The notes under the pieces: generated by a model
Told to the model about the DNA's origin: nothing
The model's database searches: none
What the model saw: only the letters and a program-made list of their open reading frames with translations
Assembly: GCF_963662255.1 (NCBI RefSeq)
Contig: NW_026912204.1
Location: forward strand, 248,001-312,000
Direction: 5' to 3'
Origin: Cinclus cinclus
Taxonomy: Eukaryota; Chordata; Aves; Passeriformes; Cinclidae
Length of the DNA: 64,000 nt
In this document: positions 47,646 to 59,940 of the stretch, piece by piece
Layout of the letters: each line of letters starts with the position of its first letter
Numbering within the stretch: the stretch's first letter is position 1
Position numbers and translations under genes: made by a program

Positions 47646-49024
47646 CCTAAGCGGCGCCACGCTCCCTCGGATACTGTGTCCTTTCCCTCTGCACTGCGTC
47701 TGCCGAAGTACTCTGTGCCTCTCGGAGCAGAAGGGCAAAGGACAATGTTTTCCACAGCAGGGTAGAAATGGCATTGCTAGCAGGAAAGCTAGATGCCTTG
47801 GAACTGTCCCCTTAGCCCTTGCCACTCACTTCAGGCTCGTACGCTGAGCAGAACAGCCTGCTGTTCTGAAGCTTCGCTGGCTGCCGTTCGTGCCCAGACG
47901 CGATTTCCTTCCCAAGGAGGCGAAGCGCCGTCTACTTCTCGCAGCGAGCACGCTGCTCCTGGCTTTCGCTTCTGCCGCAACGAGCTCGCTACGAGCACTT
48001 TTCTTCTCAACCCTCTAGACCATTGCGTTCTGCTTTTCTTGTCTCGTGAATGGAGACGGAAAGCTTCTCGGCTACAATCTCGCCTAGAACAACTGCGGCT
48101 ACACATTAAGCTCGCCCGGAACGCCCTGCTGAAACTTGCCTTCTGGCACCACATTCGCGGGGCAGCCGTCTTTCTTCGGCCACCTGCCAAGTGGCCCCAT
48201 ATCGCCGCGCTCGTTGCACTCCGCTTGTCAGATTGGCTTCCCGTGGCGCTGATTTCAGCCTGGCCAAATACTAGCGCTGCGGAGAGCTGTCTCGCAGACA
48301 ATCATGTTCCAGCATAGAAATTTGTCCTGCAATGTTCCCCCCTCTTTTCCCGCATTGTGCTGCTCTGATGAATGCCTTGAGCATGGAACGACTTAAGCCA
48401 GCAAGTATTCCTCGCCGGTCACCTCTCGCTGTGCAAGAGGTATGCCGTGGACCCTTGGAACGCTGCCAAGCAAAAAGCAGAGCAGTGACCATAAAAGCGA
48501 GGAGAGAGCATGCACGAAGCACACTAGTTCTGTCTAGTGCTTTCCGTGCAGAGAGGCAGCAAAGCTGAATGCCGTGCCAGAGCTTCACTTCTCGCTGGAG
48601 CACAGGAAGGCAAGAATGAAGAGGCAGAACACAGCCTTGGTTTCAGCAGCCTCCGGGGCTGCAAAAGTTCAGCAATAGCTCTGTCAAAGCAGAACTCGGC
48701 TGAGAATGCTCTCGCAGCTTGGGAAAGTTAGGCGCAGCTGTTGACCAGCTCTGCCCGTGGCCACAGGCTGCTTCTTCCACCTTCACTGTGGCAGAGCTTT
48801 TGCGGAACAGAGACGGCATTCTTCAAGTGCGTGTTCTCCAGGGTGCTGTGAAACAGAGCCTAGCACGCTGTCTCGCTGATCCTGGCTTTCGGCAAGCAGG
48901 CGTGCCAGACCGCTGACATTCTGCACTCTGGCAGCCTAGTTGCCAGCTTTCGGCAGCTGCTGTCCTAGCAAGGAAGCTCAGGGAGTCAAAGCCAGTGCCG
49001 GGCGGCACCTTTCTGCTTTGCCCG
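47646..49024 (+). repeat. Monomer U36, L form (1379 bp)
   Basis: Begins AGTACT-type but has GGGG instead of GGG, a combination found in no other monomer; otherwise GCATTG, GGTCACC, CCCTTGG and AAGTGCG. The single extra G explains why the offset to the upstream copy changes from 32,670 to 32,671. Confidence 0.97.
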
Positions 49025-50365
49025 CCTAAGCGGCGCCACGCTCCCTCGGATACTGTGTCCTTTCCCTCTGCACTGCGTCTGCCGAGGTGCTCTGTGCCTC
49101 TCGGAGCAGAAGGGCAAAGGACAATGTTTTCCACAGCAGGGTAGAAATGGCATTGCTAGCAGGAAAGCTAGATGCCTTGGAACTGTCCCCTTAGCCCTTG
49201 CCACTCACTTCAGGCTCGTACGCTGAGCAGAACAGCCTGCTTGTTCTGAAGCTTCGCTGGCTGCCGTTCGTGCCCAGACGCGATTTCCTTCCCAAGGAGG
49301 CGAAGCGCCGTCTACTTCTCTCACCGAGCACGCTGCTCCTGGCTTTCGCTTCTGCCGCAGCCATTGCGTTCTGCTTTTCTTGTCTCGTGAATGGAGACGG
49401 AAAGCTTCTCGGCTACAATCTCGCCTAGAACAACTGCGGCTACACATTAAGCTCGCCCGGAACGCCCTGCTGAAACTTGCCTTCTGGCACCCCATTCGCG
49501 GGGCAGCCGTCTTTCTTCGGCCACCTGCCAAGTGGCTCCATATCGCCGCGCTCGTTGCACTCCGCTTGTCAGATTGGCTTCCCGTGGCGCTGATTTCAGC
49601 CTGGCCAAATACTAGCAATGCGGAGAGCTGTCTCGCAGACAATCCTGTTCCAGCATAGAAATTTGTCCTGCAATGTTCCCCCCTCTTTTCCCCCATGGTG
49701 TTGCTCTGATGAATGCCTTGAGCATGGAACGAATTAAGCCAGCAAGTATTCCTCGCCGGCCACCTCTCGCTGTGCAAGAGGTATGCCGTGGACCCTTTGA
49801 ACGCTGCCAAGCAAAAAGCAGAGCAGTGACCATAAAAGCGAGGAGAGAGCATGCACGAAGCACACTAGTTCTGTCTAGTGCTTTCCGTGCAGAGAGGCGG
49901 CAAAGCTGAATGCCGTGCCAGAGCTTGACTTCTCGCTGGAGCACAGGAAGGCAAGAATGAAGAGGCAGAACACAGCCTTGGTTTCAGCAGCCTCCGGGAC
50001 TGCAAAAGTTCAGCAATAGCTCTGTCAAAGCAGAACTCGGCTGAGAATGCTCTCGCAGCTTGGGAAAGTTAGGCGCAGCTGTTGACCAGCTCTGCCCGTG
50101 GCCACAGGCTGCTTCTTCCACCTTCACTGTGGCAGAGCTTTTGCGGAACAGAGACGGCATTCTTCAAGGGCGTGTTCTCCAGGGTGCTGTGAAACAGAGC
50201 CTAGCACGCTGTCTCGCTGATCCTGGCTTTCGGCAAGCAGGCGTGCCAGACCGCCTACATTCTGCACTCTGGCAGCCTAGTTGCCAGCTTTCGGCAGCTG
50301 CTGTCCTAGCAAGGAAGCTCAGGGAGTCAAAGCCAGTGCCGGGCAGCACCTTTCTGCTTTGCCCG
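49025..50365 (+). repeat. Monomer U37, S form (1341 bp)
   Basis: Copy of U13 (CACCCC, CCCTTTG, CTTGAC). Private: A at 49733 (GAATTAAG), which removes the AflII site. Confidence 0.97.
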
Positions 50366-51744
50366 CCTAAGCGGCGCCACGCTCCCTCGGATACTGTGTC
50401 CTTTCCCTCTGCACTGCGTCTGCCGAGGTGCTCTGTGCCTCTCGGAGCAGAAGGGCAAAGGACAATGTTTTCCACAGCAGGGTAGAAATGGCATTGCTAG
50501 CAGGAAAGCTAGATGCCTTGGAACTGTCCCCTTAGCCCTTGCCACTCACTTCAGGCTCGTACGCTGAGCAGAACAGCCTGCTGTTCTGAAGCTTCGCTGG
50601 CTGCCGTTCGTGCCCAGACGCGATTTCCTTCCCAAGGAGGCGAAGCGCCGTCTACTTCTCGCAGCGAGCACGCTGCTCCTGGCTTTCGCTTCTGCCGCAA
50701 CGAGCTCGCTACGAGCACTTTTCTTCTCAACCCTCTAGACCATTGCGTTCTGCTTTTCTTGTCTCGTGAATGGAGACGGAAAGCTTCTCGGCTACAATCT
50801 CGCCTAGAACAACTGCGGCTACACATTAAGCTCGCCCGGAACGCCCTGCTGAAACTTGCCTTCTGGCACCACATTCACGGGGCAGCCGTCTTTCTTCGGC
50901 CACCTGCCAAGTGGCCCCATATCGCCGCGCTCGTTGCACTCCGCTTGTCAGATTGGCTTCCCGTGGCGCTGATTTCAGCCTGGCCAAATACTAGCAATGC
51001 GGAGAGCTGTCTCGCAGACAATCATGTTCCAGCATAGAAATTTGTCCTGCAATGTTCCCCCCTCTTTTCCCGCATTGTGCTGCTCTGATGAATGCCTTGA
51101 GCATGGAACGACTTAAGCCAGCAAGTATTCCTCGCCGGCCACCTCTCGCTGTGCAAGAGGTATGCCGTGGACCCTTTGAACGCTGCCAAGCAAAAAGCAG
51201 AGCAGTGACCATAAAAGCGAGGAGAGAGCATGCACGAAGCACACTAGTTCTGTCTAGTGCTTTCCGTGCAGAGAGGCGGCAAAGCTGAATGCCGTGCCAG
51301 AGCTTCACTTCTCGCTGGAGCACAGGAAGGCAAGAATGAAGAGGCAGAACACAGCCTTGGTTTCAGCAGCCTCCGGGACTGCAAAAGTTCAGCAATAGCT
51401 CTGTCAAAGCAGAACTCGGCTGAGAATGCTCTCGCAGCTTGGGAAAGTTAGGCGCAGCTGTTGACCAGCTCTGCCCGTGGCCACAGGCTGCTTCTTCCAC
51501 CTTCACTGTGGCAGAGCTTTTGCGGAACAGAGACGGCATTCTTCAAGGGCGTGTTCTCCAGGGTGCTGTGAAACAGAGCCTAGCACGCTGTCTCGCTGAT
51601 CCTGGCTTTCGGCAAGCAGGCGTGCCAGACCGCTGACATTCTGCACTCTGGCAGCCTAGTTGCCAGCTTTCGGCAGCTGCTGTCCTAGCAAGGAAGCTCA
51701 GGGAGTCAAAGCCAGTGCCGGGCGGCACCTTTCTGCTTTGCCCG
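50366..51744 (+). repeat. Monomer U38, L form (1379 bp)
   Basis: Copy of U14: rare ATTCACGGGG near 50872, TAGCAATGCGG, GCATTG, GGGACTG, no AGTACT. Confidence 0.97.
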
Positions 51745-53123
51745 CCTAAGCGGCGCCACGCTCCCTCGGATACTGTGTCCTTTCCCTCTGCACTGCGTCT
51801 GCCGAGGTGCTCTGTGCCTCTCGGAGCAGAAAGGCAAAGGACAATGTTTTCCACAGCAGGGTAGAAATGGCATTGCTAGCAGGAAAGCTAGATGCCTTGG
51901 AACTGTCCCCTTAGCCCTTGCCACTCACTTCAGGCTCGTACGCTGAGCAGAACAGCCTGCTGTTCTGAAGCTTCGCTGGCTGCCGTTCGTGCCCAGACGC
52001 GATTTCCTTCCCAAGGAGGCGAAGCGCCGTCTACTTCTCGCAGAGAGCACGCTGCTCCTGGCTTTCGCTTCTGCCGCAACGAGCTCGCTACGAGCACTTT
52101 TCTTCTCAACCCTCTAGACCATTGCCTTCTGCTTTTCTTGTCTCGTGAATGGAGACGGAAAGCTTCTCGGCTACAATCTCGCCTAGAACAACTGCGGCTA
52201 CACATTTTGCTCGCCCGCAACGCCCTGCTGAAACTTGCCTTCTGGCACCACATTCCCGGGGCAGCCGTCTTTCTTCGGCCACCTGCCAAGTGGCCCCATA
52301 TCGCCGCGCTCGTTGCACTCCGCTTGTCAGATTGGCTTCCCGTGGCGCTGATTTCAGCCTGGCCAAATACTAGCGCTGCGGAGAGCTGTCTCGCAGACAA
52401 TCATGTTCCAGCATAGAAATTTGTCCTGCAATGTTCCCCCCTCTTTTCCCCCATGGTGTTGCTCTGATGAATGCCTTGAGCATGGAACGACTTAAGCCAG
52501 CAAGTATTCCTCGCCGGTCACCTCTCGCTGTGCAAGAGGTATGCCGTGGACCCTTGGAACGCTGCCAAGCAAAAAGCAGAGCAGTGACCATAAAAGCGAG
52601 GAGAGAGCATGCACGAAGCACACTAGTTCTGTCTAGTGCTTTCCGTGCAGAGAGGCAGCAAAGCTGAATGCCGTGCCAGAGCTTCACTTCTCGCTGGAGC
52701 ACAGGAAGGCAAGAATGAAGAGGCAGAACACAGCCTTGGTTTCAGCAGCCTCCGGGGCTGCAAAAGTTCAGCAATAGCTCTGTCAAAGCAGAACTCGGCT
52801 GAGAATGCTCTCGCAGCTTGGGAAAGTTAGGCGCAGCTGTTGACCAGCTCTGCCCGTGGCCACAGGCTGCTTCTTCCACCTTCACTGTGGCAGAGCTTTT
52901 GCGGAACAGAGACGGCATTCTTCAAGGGCGTGTTCTCCAGGGTGCTGTGAAACAGAGCCTAGCACGCTGTCTCGCTGATACTGGCTTTCGGCAAGCAGGC
53001 GTGCCAGACCGCCTACATTCTGCACTCTGGCAGCCTAGTTGCCAGCTTTCGGCAGCTGCTGTCCTAGCAAGGAAGCTCAGGGAGTCAAAGCCAGTGCCGG
53101 GCGGCACCTTTCTGCTTTGCCCG
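51745..53123 (+). repeat. Monomer U39, L form (1379 bp)
   Basis: Copy of U15: TT at 52207-52208, CCTTCTGC, CAGAGAGCAC, CCCGCAACG, GATACTGG with CCTAC. Private: C at 52256 (ATTCCCGGGG), which creates a SmaI site. Confidence 0.97.
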
Positions 53124-54502
53124 CCTAAGCGGCGCCACGCTCCCTCGGATACTGTGTCCTTTCCCTCTGCACTGCGTCTGCCGAGGTGCTCTGTGCCTCT
53201 CGGAGCAGAAGGGCAAAGGACAATGTTTTCCACAGCAGGGTAGAAATGGCATTGCTAGCAGGAAAGCTAGATGCCTTGGAACTGTCCCCTTAGCCCTTGC
53301 CACTCACTTCAGGCTCGTACGCTGAGCAGAACAGCCTGCTTGTTCTGAAGCTTCGCTGGCTGCCGTTCGTGCCCAGACGCGATTTCCTTCCCAAGGAGGC
53401 GAAGCGCCGTCTACTTCTCGCAGCGAGCACGCTGCTCCTGGCTTTCGCTTCTGCCGCAACGAGCTCGCTACGAGCACTTTTCTTCTCAACCCTCTAGACC
53501 ATTGCGTTCTGCTTTTCTTGCCTCGTGAATGGAGACGGAAAGCTTCTCGGCTACAATCTCGCCTAGAACAACTGCGGCTACACATTAAGCTCGCCCGGAA
53601 CGCCCTGCTGAAACTTGCCTTCTGGCACCACATTCGCGGGCAGCCGTCTTTCTTCGGCCACCTGCCAAGTGGCCCCATATCGCCGCGCTCGTTGCACTCC
53701 GCTTGTCAGCTTGGCTTCCCGTGGCGCTGATTTCAGCCTGGCCAAATACTAGCGCTGCGGAGAGCTGTCTCGCAGACAATCATGTTCCAGCATAGAAATT
53801 TGTCCTGCAATGTTCCCCCCTCTTTTCCCACATTGTGCTGCTCTGATGAATGCCTTGAGCATGGAACGAGTTAAGCCAGCAAGTATTCCTCGCCGGTCAC
53901 CTCTCGCTGTGCAAGAGGTATGCCGTGGAGCCTTGGAACGCTGCCAAGCAAAAAGCAGAGCAGTGACCATAAAAGCGAGGAGAGAGCATGCACGAAGCAC
54001 ACTAGTTCTGTCTAGTGCTTTCCGTGCAGAGAGGCAGCAAAGCTGAATGCCGTGCCAGAGCTTCACTTCTCGCTGGAGCACAGGAAGGCAAGAATGAAGA
54101 GGCAGAACACAGCCTTGGTTTCAGCAGCCTCCGGGGCTGCAAAAGTTCAGCAATAGCTCTGTCAAAGCAGAACTCGGCTGAGAATGCTCTCGCAGCTTGG
54201 GAAAGTTAGGCGCAGCTGTTGACCAGCTCTGCCCGTGGCCACAGGCTGCTTCTTCCACCTTCACTGTGGCAGAGCTTTTGCGGAACAGAGACGGCATTCT
54301 TCAAGTGCGTGTTCTCCAGGGTGCTGTGAAACAGAGCCTAGCACGCTGTCTCGCTGATCCTGGCTTTCGGCAAGCAGGCGTGCCAGACCGCTGACATTCT
54401 GCACTCTGGCAGCCTAGTTGCCAGCTTTCGGCAGCTGCTGTCCTAGCAAGGAAGCTCAGGGAGTCAAAGCCAGTGCCGGGCGGCACCTTTCTGCTTTGCC
54501 CG
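53124..54502 (+). repeat. Monomer U40, recombinant L form (1379 bp)
   Basis: Copy of U16: S-type CTGCTTGTTC joined to the L-type 40-bp block, with CTTGCCTCGTG, GTCAGCTTGG, CCCACATTG, GAGTTAAG and GTGGAGCC. It lacks the two private bases of U16 (G at 53664 and 53691). Confidence 0.97.
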
Positions 54503-55843
54503 CCTAAGCGGCGCCACGCTCCCTCGGATACTGTGTCCTTTCCCTCTGCACTGCGTCTGCCGAGGTGCTCTGTGCCTCTCGGAGCAGAAGGGCAAAGGAC
54601 AATGTTTTCCACAGCAGGGTAGAAATGGCATTGCTAGCAGGAAAGCTAGATGCCTTGGAACTGTCCCCTTAGCCCTTGCCACTCACTTCAGGCTCGTACG
54701 CTGAGCAGAACAGCCTGCTTGTTCTGAAGCTTCGCTGGCTGCCGTTCGTGCCCAGACGCGATTTCCTTCCCAAGGAGGCGAAGCGCCGTCTACTTCTCTC
54801 ACCGAGCACGCTGCTCCTGGCTTTCGCTTCTGCCGCAGCCATTGCGTTCTGCTTTTCTTGTCTCGTGAATGGAGACGGAAAGCTTCTCGGCTACAATCTC
54901 GCCTAGAACAACTGCGGCTACACATTAAGCTCGCCCGGAACGCCCTGCTGAAACTTGCCTTCTGGCACCCCATTCGCGGGGCAGCCGTCTTTCTTCGGCC
55001 ACCTGCCAAGTGGCTCCATATCGCCGCGCTCGTTGCACTCCGCTTGTCAGATTGGCTTCCCGTGGCGCTGATTTCAGCCTGGCCAAATACTAGCAATGCG
55101 GAGAGCTGTCTCGCAGACAATCCTGTTCCAGCATAGAAATTTGTCCTGCAATGTTCCCCCCTCTTTTCCCCCATGGTGTTGCTCTGATGAATGCCTTGAG
55201 CATGGAACGACTTAAGCCAGCAAGTATTCCTCGCCGGCCACCTCTCGCTGTGCAAGAGGTATGCCGTGGACCCTTTGAACGCTGCCAAGCAAAAAGCAGA
55301 GCAGTGACCATAAAAGCGAGGAGAGAGCATGCACGAAGCACACTAGTTCTGTCTAGTGCTTTCCGTGCAGAGAGGCGGCAAAGCTGAATGCCGTGCCAGA
55401 GCTTCACTTCTCGCTGGAGCACAGGAAGGCAAGAATGAAGAGGCAGAACACAGCCTTGGTTTCAGCAGCCTCCGGGACTGCAAAAGTTCAGCAATAGCTC
55501 TGTCAAAGCAGAACTCGGCTGAGAATGCTCTCGCAGCTTGGGAAAGTTAGGCGCAGCTGTTGACCAGCTCTGCCCGTGGCCACAGGCTGCTTCTTCCACC
55601 TTCACTGTGGCAGAGCTTTTGCGGAACAGAGACGGCATTCTTCAAGGGCGTGTTCTCCAGGGTGCTGTGAAACAGAGCCTAGCACGCTGTCTCGCTGATC
55701 CTGGCTTTCGGCAAGCAGGCGTGCCAGACCGCCTACATTCTGCACTCTGGCAGCCTAGTTGCCAGCTTTCGGCAGCTGCTGTCCTAGCAAGGAAGCTCAG
55801 GGAGTCAAAGCCAGTGCCGGGCAGCACCTTTCTGCTTTGCCCG
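54503..55843 (+). repeat. Monomer U41, S form (1341 bp)
   Basis: Copy of U17 in its first 630 bp (CACCCC, TAGCAATGCGG), then different: GTGGACCC at 55271, GGGACTG, GATCCTGG and regular CCTAC. Confidence 0.97.
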
Positions 55844-57221
55844 CCTAAGCGGCGCCACGCTCCCTCGGATACTGTGTCCTTTCCCTCTGCACTGCGTCTG
55901 CCGAAGTACTCTGTGCCTCTCGGAGCAGAAGGGCAAAGGACAATGTTTTCCACAGCAGGGTAGAAATGGCATTGCTAGCAGGAAAGCTAGATGCCTTGGA
56001 ACTGTCCCCTTAGCCCTTGCCACTCACTTCAGGCTCGTACGCTGAGCAGAACAGCCTGCTGTTCTGAAGCTTCGCTGGCTGCCGTTCGTGCCCAGACGCG
56101 ATTTCCTTCCCAAGGAGGCGAAGCGCCGTCTACTTCTCGCAGCGAGCACGCTGCTCCTGGCTTTCGCTTCTGCCGCAACGAGCTCGCTACGAGCACTTTT
56201 CTTCTCAACCCTCTAGACCATTGCGTTCTGCTTTTCTTGTCTCGTGAATGGAGACGGAAAGCTTCTCGGCTACAATCTCGCCTAGAACAACTGCGGCTAC
56301 ACATTAAGCTCGCCCGGAACGCCCTGCTGAAACTTGCCTTCTGGCACCACATTCGCGGGCAGCCGTCTTTCTTCGGCCACCTGCCAAGTGGCCCCATATC
56401 GCCGCGCTCGTTGCACTCCGCTTGTCAGATTGGCTTCCCGTGGCGCTGATTTCAGCCTGGCCAAATACTAGCGCTGCGGAGAGCTGTCTCGCAGACAATC
56501 ATGTTCCAGCATAGAAATTTGTCCTGCAATGTTCCCCCCTCTTTTCCCGCATTGTGCTGCTCTGATGAATGCCTTGAGCATGGAACGACTTAAGCCAGCA
56601 AGTATTCCTCGCCGGCCACCTCTCGCTGTGCAAGAGGTATGCCGTGGACCCTTTGAACGCTGCCAAGCAAAAAGCAGAGCAGTGACCATAAAAGCGAGGA
56701 GAGAGCATGCACGAAGCACACTAGTTCTGTCTAGTGCTTTCCGTGCAGAGAGGCGGCAAAGCTGAATGCCGTGCCAGAGCTTGACTTCTCGCTGGAGCAC
56801 AGGAAGGCAAGAATGAAGAGGCAGAACACAGCCTTGGTTTCAGCAGCCTCCGGGACTGCAAAAGTTCAGCAATAGCTCTGTCAAAGCAGAACTCGGCTGA
56901 GAATGCTCTCGCAGCTTGGGAAAGTTAGGCGCAGCTGTTGACCAGCTCTGCCCGTGGCCACAGGCTGCTTCTTCCACCTTCACTGTGGCAGAGCTTTTGC
57001 GGAACAGAGACGGCATTCTTCAAGGGCGTGTTCTCCAAGGTGCTGTGAAACAGACCCTAGCACGCTGTCTCGCTGAAACTGGCTTTCGGCAAGCAGGCGT
57101 GCCAGACCGCCTACATTCTGCACTCTGGCAGCCTAGTTGCCAGCTTTCGGCAGCTGCTGTCCTAGCAAGGAAGCTCAGGGAGTCAAAGCCAGTGCCGGGC
57201 GGCACCTTTCTGCTTTGCCCG
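55844..57221 (+). repeat. Monomer U42, L form (1378 bp)
   Basis: AGTACT-type L at its start. Its last third introduces the right-end variant family: CTCCAAGGTGC, CAGACCCTAG near 57052, GAAACTGG near 57075, CCTAC with GGGCGGC. L monomers normally end in CTGAC, so the second half appears replaced. Confidence 0.97.
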
Positions 57222-58600
57222 CCTAAGCGGCGCCACGCTCCCTCGGCTACTGTGTCCTTTCCCTCTGCACTGCGTCTGCCGAGGTGCTCTCTGCCTCTCG
57301 GAGCAGAAGGGCAAAGGACAATGTTTTCCACAGCAGGGTAGAAATGGCATTGCTAGCAGGAAAGCTAGATGCCTTGGAACTGTCCCCTTAGCCCTTGCCA
57401 CTCACTTCAGGCTCGTACGCTGAGCAGAACAGCCTGCTGTTCTGAAGCTTCGCTGGCTGCCGTTCGTGCCCAGACGCGATTTCCTTCCCAAGGAGGCGAA
57501 GCGCCGTCTACTTCTCGCAGAGAGCACGCTGCTCCTGGCTTTCGCTTCTGCCGCAACGAGCTCGCTACGAGCACTTTTCTTCTCAACCCTCTAGACCATT
57601 GCGTTCTGCTTTTCTTGTCTCGTGAATGGAGACGGAAAGCTTCTCGGCTACAATCTCGCCTAGAACAACTGCGGCTACACATTAAGCTCGCCCGCAACGC
57701 CCTGCTGAAACTTGCCTTCTGGCACCACATTCGCGGGGCAGCCGTCTTTCTTCGGCCACCTGCCAAGTGGCCCCATATCGCCGCGCTCGTTGCACTCCGC
57801 TTGTCAGATTGGCTTCCCGTGGCGCTGATTTCAGCCTGGCCAAATACTAGCGCTGCGGAGAGCTGTCTCGCAGACAATCATGTTCCAGCATAGAAATTTG
57901 TCCTGCAATGTTCCCCCCTCTTTTCCCCCATGGTGTTGCTCTGATGAATGCCTTGAGCATGGAACGACTTAAGCCAGCAAGTATTCCTCGCCGGCCACCT
58001 CTCGCTGTGCAAGAGGTATGCCGTGGACCCTTTGAACGCTGCCAAGCAAAAAGCAGAGCAGTGACAATAAAAGCGAGGAGAGAGCATGCACGAAGCACAC
58101 TAGTTCTGTCTAGTGCTTTCCGTGCAGAGAGGCAGCAAAGCTGAATGCCGTGCCAGAGCTTCACTTCTCGCTGGAGCACAGGAAGGCAAGAATGAAGAGG
58201 CAGAACACAGCCTTGGTTTCAGCAGCCTCCGGGGCTGCAAAAGTTCAGCAATAGCTCTGTCAAAGCAGAACTCGGCTGAGAATGCTCTCGCAGCTTGGGA
58301 AAGTTAGGCGCAGCTGTTGACCAGCTCTGCCCGTGGCCACAGGCTGCTTCTTCCACCTTCACTGTGGCAGAGCTTTTGCGGAACAGAGACGGCATTCTTC
58401 AAGTGCGTGTTCTCCAGGGTGCTGTGAAACAGAGCCTAACACGCTGTCTCGCTGATCCTGGCTTTCGGCAAGCAGGCGTGCCAGACCGCTGACATTCTGC
58501 ACTCTGGCAGCCTAGTTGCCAGCTTTCGGCAGCTGCTGTCCTAGCAAGGAAGCTCAGGGAGTCAAAGCCAGTGCCGGGCGGCACCTTTCTGCTTTGCCCG
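57222..58600 (+). repeat. Monomer U43, L form (1379 bp)
   Basis: Starts with CTCGGCTACTG near 57242 (A to C) and GTGCTCTCTGCC, has CAGAGAGCAC, CCCGCAACG and GGGG. At 58063-58071 it reads GACAATAAA, creating an AATAAA hexamer where other monomers read GACCATAAA; U45 shares this. Has CCCTTTG and CCTAACACG. Confidence 0.97.
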
Positions 58601-59940
58601 CCTAAGCGGCGCCACGCTCCCTCGGATACTGTGTCCTTTCCCTCTGCACTGCGTCTGCCGAGGTGCTCTGTGCCTCTCGGAGCAGAAGGGCAAAGGACAA
58701 TGTTTTCCACAGCAGGGTAGAAATGGCATTGCTAGCAGGAAAGCTAGATGCCTTGGAACTGTCCCCTTAGCCCTTGCCACTCACTTCAGGCTCGTACGCT
58801 GAGCAGAACAGCCTGCTTGTTCTGAAGCTTCGCTGGCTGCCGTTCGTGCCCAGACGCGATTTCCTTCCCAAGGAGGCGAAGCGCCGTCTACTTCTCTCAC
58901 CGAGCACGCTGCTCCTGGCTTTCGCTTCTGCCGCAGCCATTGCGTTCTGCTTTTCTTGTCTCGTGAATGGAGACGGAAAGCTTCTCGGCTACAATCTCGC
59001 CTAGAACAACTGCGGCTACACATTAAGCTCGCCCGGAACGCCCTGCTGAAACTTGCCTTCTGGCACCACATTCGCGGGCAGCCGTCTTTCTTCGGCCACC
59101 TGCCAAGTGGCCCCATATCGCCGCGCTCGTTGCACTCCGCTTGTCAGATTGGCTTCCCGTGGCGCTGATTTCAGCCTGGCCAAATACTAGCGCTGCGGAG
59201 AGCTGTCTCGCAGACAATCATGTTCCAGCATAGAAATTTGTCCTGCAATGTTCCCCCCTCTTTTCCCGCATTGTGCTGCTCTGATGAATGCCTTGAGCAT
59301 GGAACGACTTAAGCCAGCAAGTATTCCTCGCCGGCCACCTCTCGCTGTGCAAGAGGTATGCCGTGGACCCTTTGAACGCTGCCAAGCAAAAAGCAGAGCA
59401 GTGACCATAAAAGCGAGGAGAGAGCATGCACGAAGCACACTAGTTCTGTCTAGTGCTTTCCGTGCAGAGAGGCGGCAAAGCTGAATGCCGTGCCAGAGCT
59501 TGACTTCTCGCTGGAGCACAGGAAGGCAAGAATGAAGAGGCAGAACACAGCCTTGGTTTCAGCAGCCTCCGGGACTGCAAAAGTTCAGCAATAGCTCTGT
59601 CAAAGCAGAACTCGGCTGAGAATGCTCTCGCAGCTTGGGAAAGTTAGGCGCAGCTGTTGACCAGCTCTGCCCGTGGCCACAGGCTGCTTCTTCCACCTTC
59701 ACTGTGGCAGAGCTTTTGCGGAACAGAGACGGCATTCTTCAAGGGCGTGTTCTCCAAGGTGCTGTGAAACAGACCCTAGCACGCTGTCTCGCTGAAACTG
59801 GCTTTCGGCAAGCAGGCGTGCCAGACCGCCTACATTCTGCACTCTGGCAGCCTAGTTGCCAGCTTTCGGCAGCTGCTGTCCTAGCAAGGAAGCTCAGGGA
59901 GTCAAAGCCAGTGCCGGGCGGCACCTTTCTGCTTTGCCCG
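58601..59940 (+). repeat. Monomer U44, S form (1340 bp)
   Basis: S monomer with GGG instead of GGGG and with GCCCCATATC instead of GCTCCATATC, so its right part is L-like (GCATTG, TAGCGCTGCGG). Ends with the right-end family variants CTCCAAGGTGC, CAGACCCTAG and GAAACTGG. Confidence 0.97.

Larger units (their letters stand above)
49025..55133 (+). repeat. Long-range duplication, right copy (U37 to early U41)
   Basis: Partner of the segment at 16354-22462, at +32,671 bp. It has its own substitutions at 49733 and 52256. Similarity continues into U42, but from 55134 differences become frequent (55134, 55271, 55478 and the GATCCTGG site). Confidence 0.9.
57222..59940 (+). repeat. 2719-bp L-S duplication, copy 1 (U43-U44)
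   Basis: Shares with 59941-62659 the substitutions CTCGGCTACTG, GTGCTCTCTGCC, the AATAAA hexamer, the 1340-bp S form with GGG, CAGACCCTAG and GAAACTGG. Confidence 0.9.
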
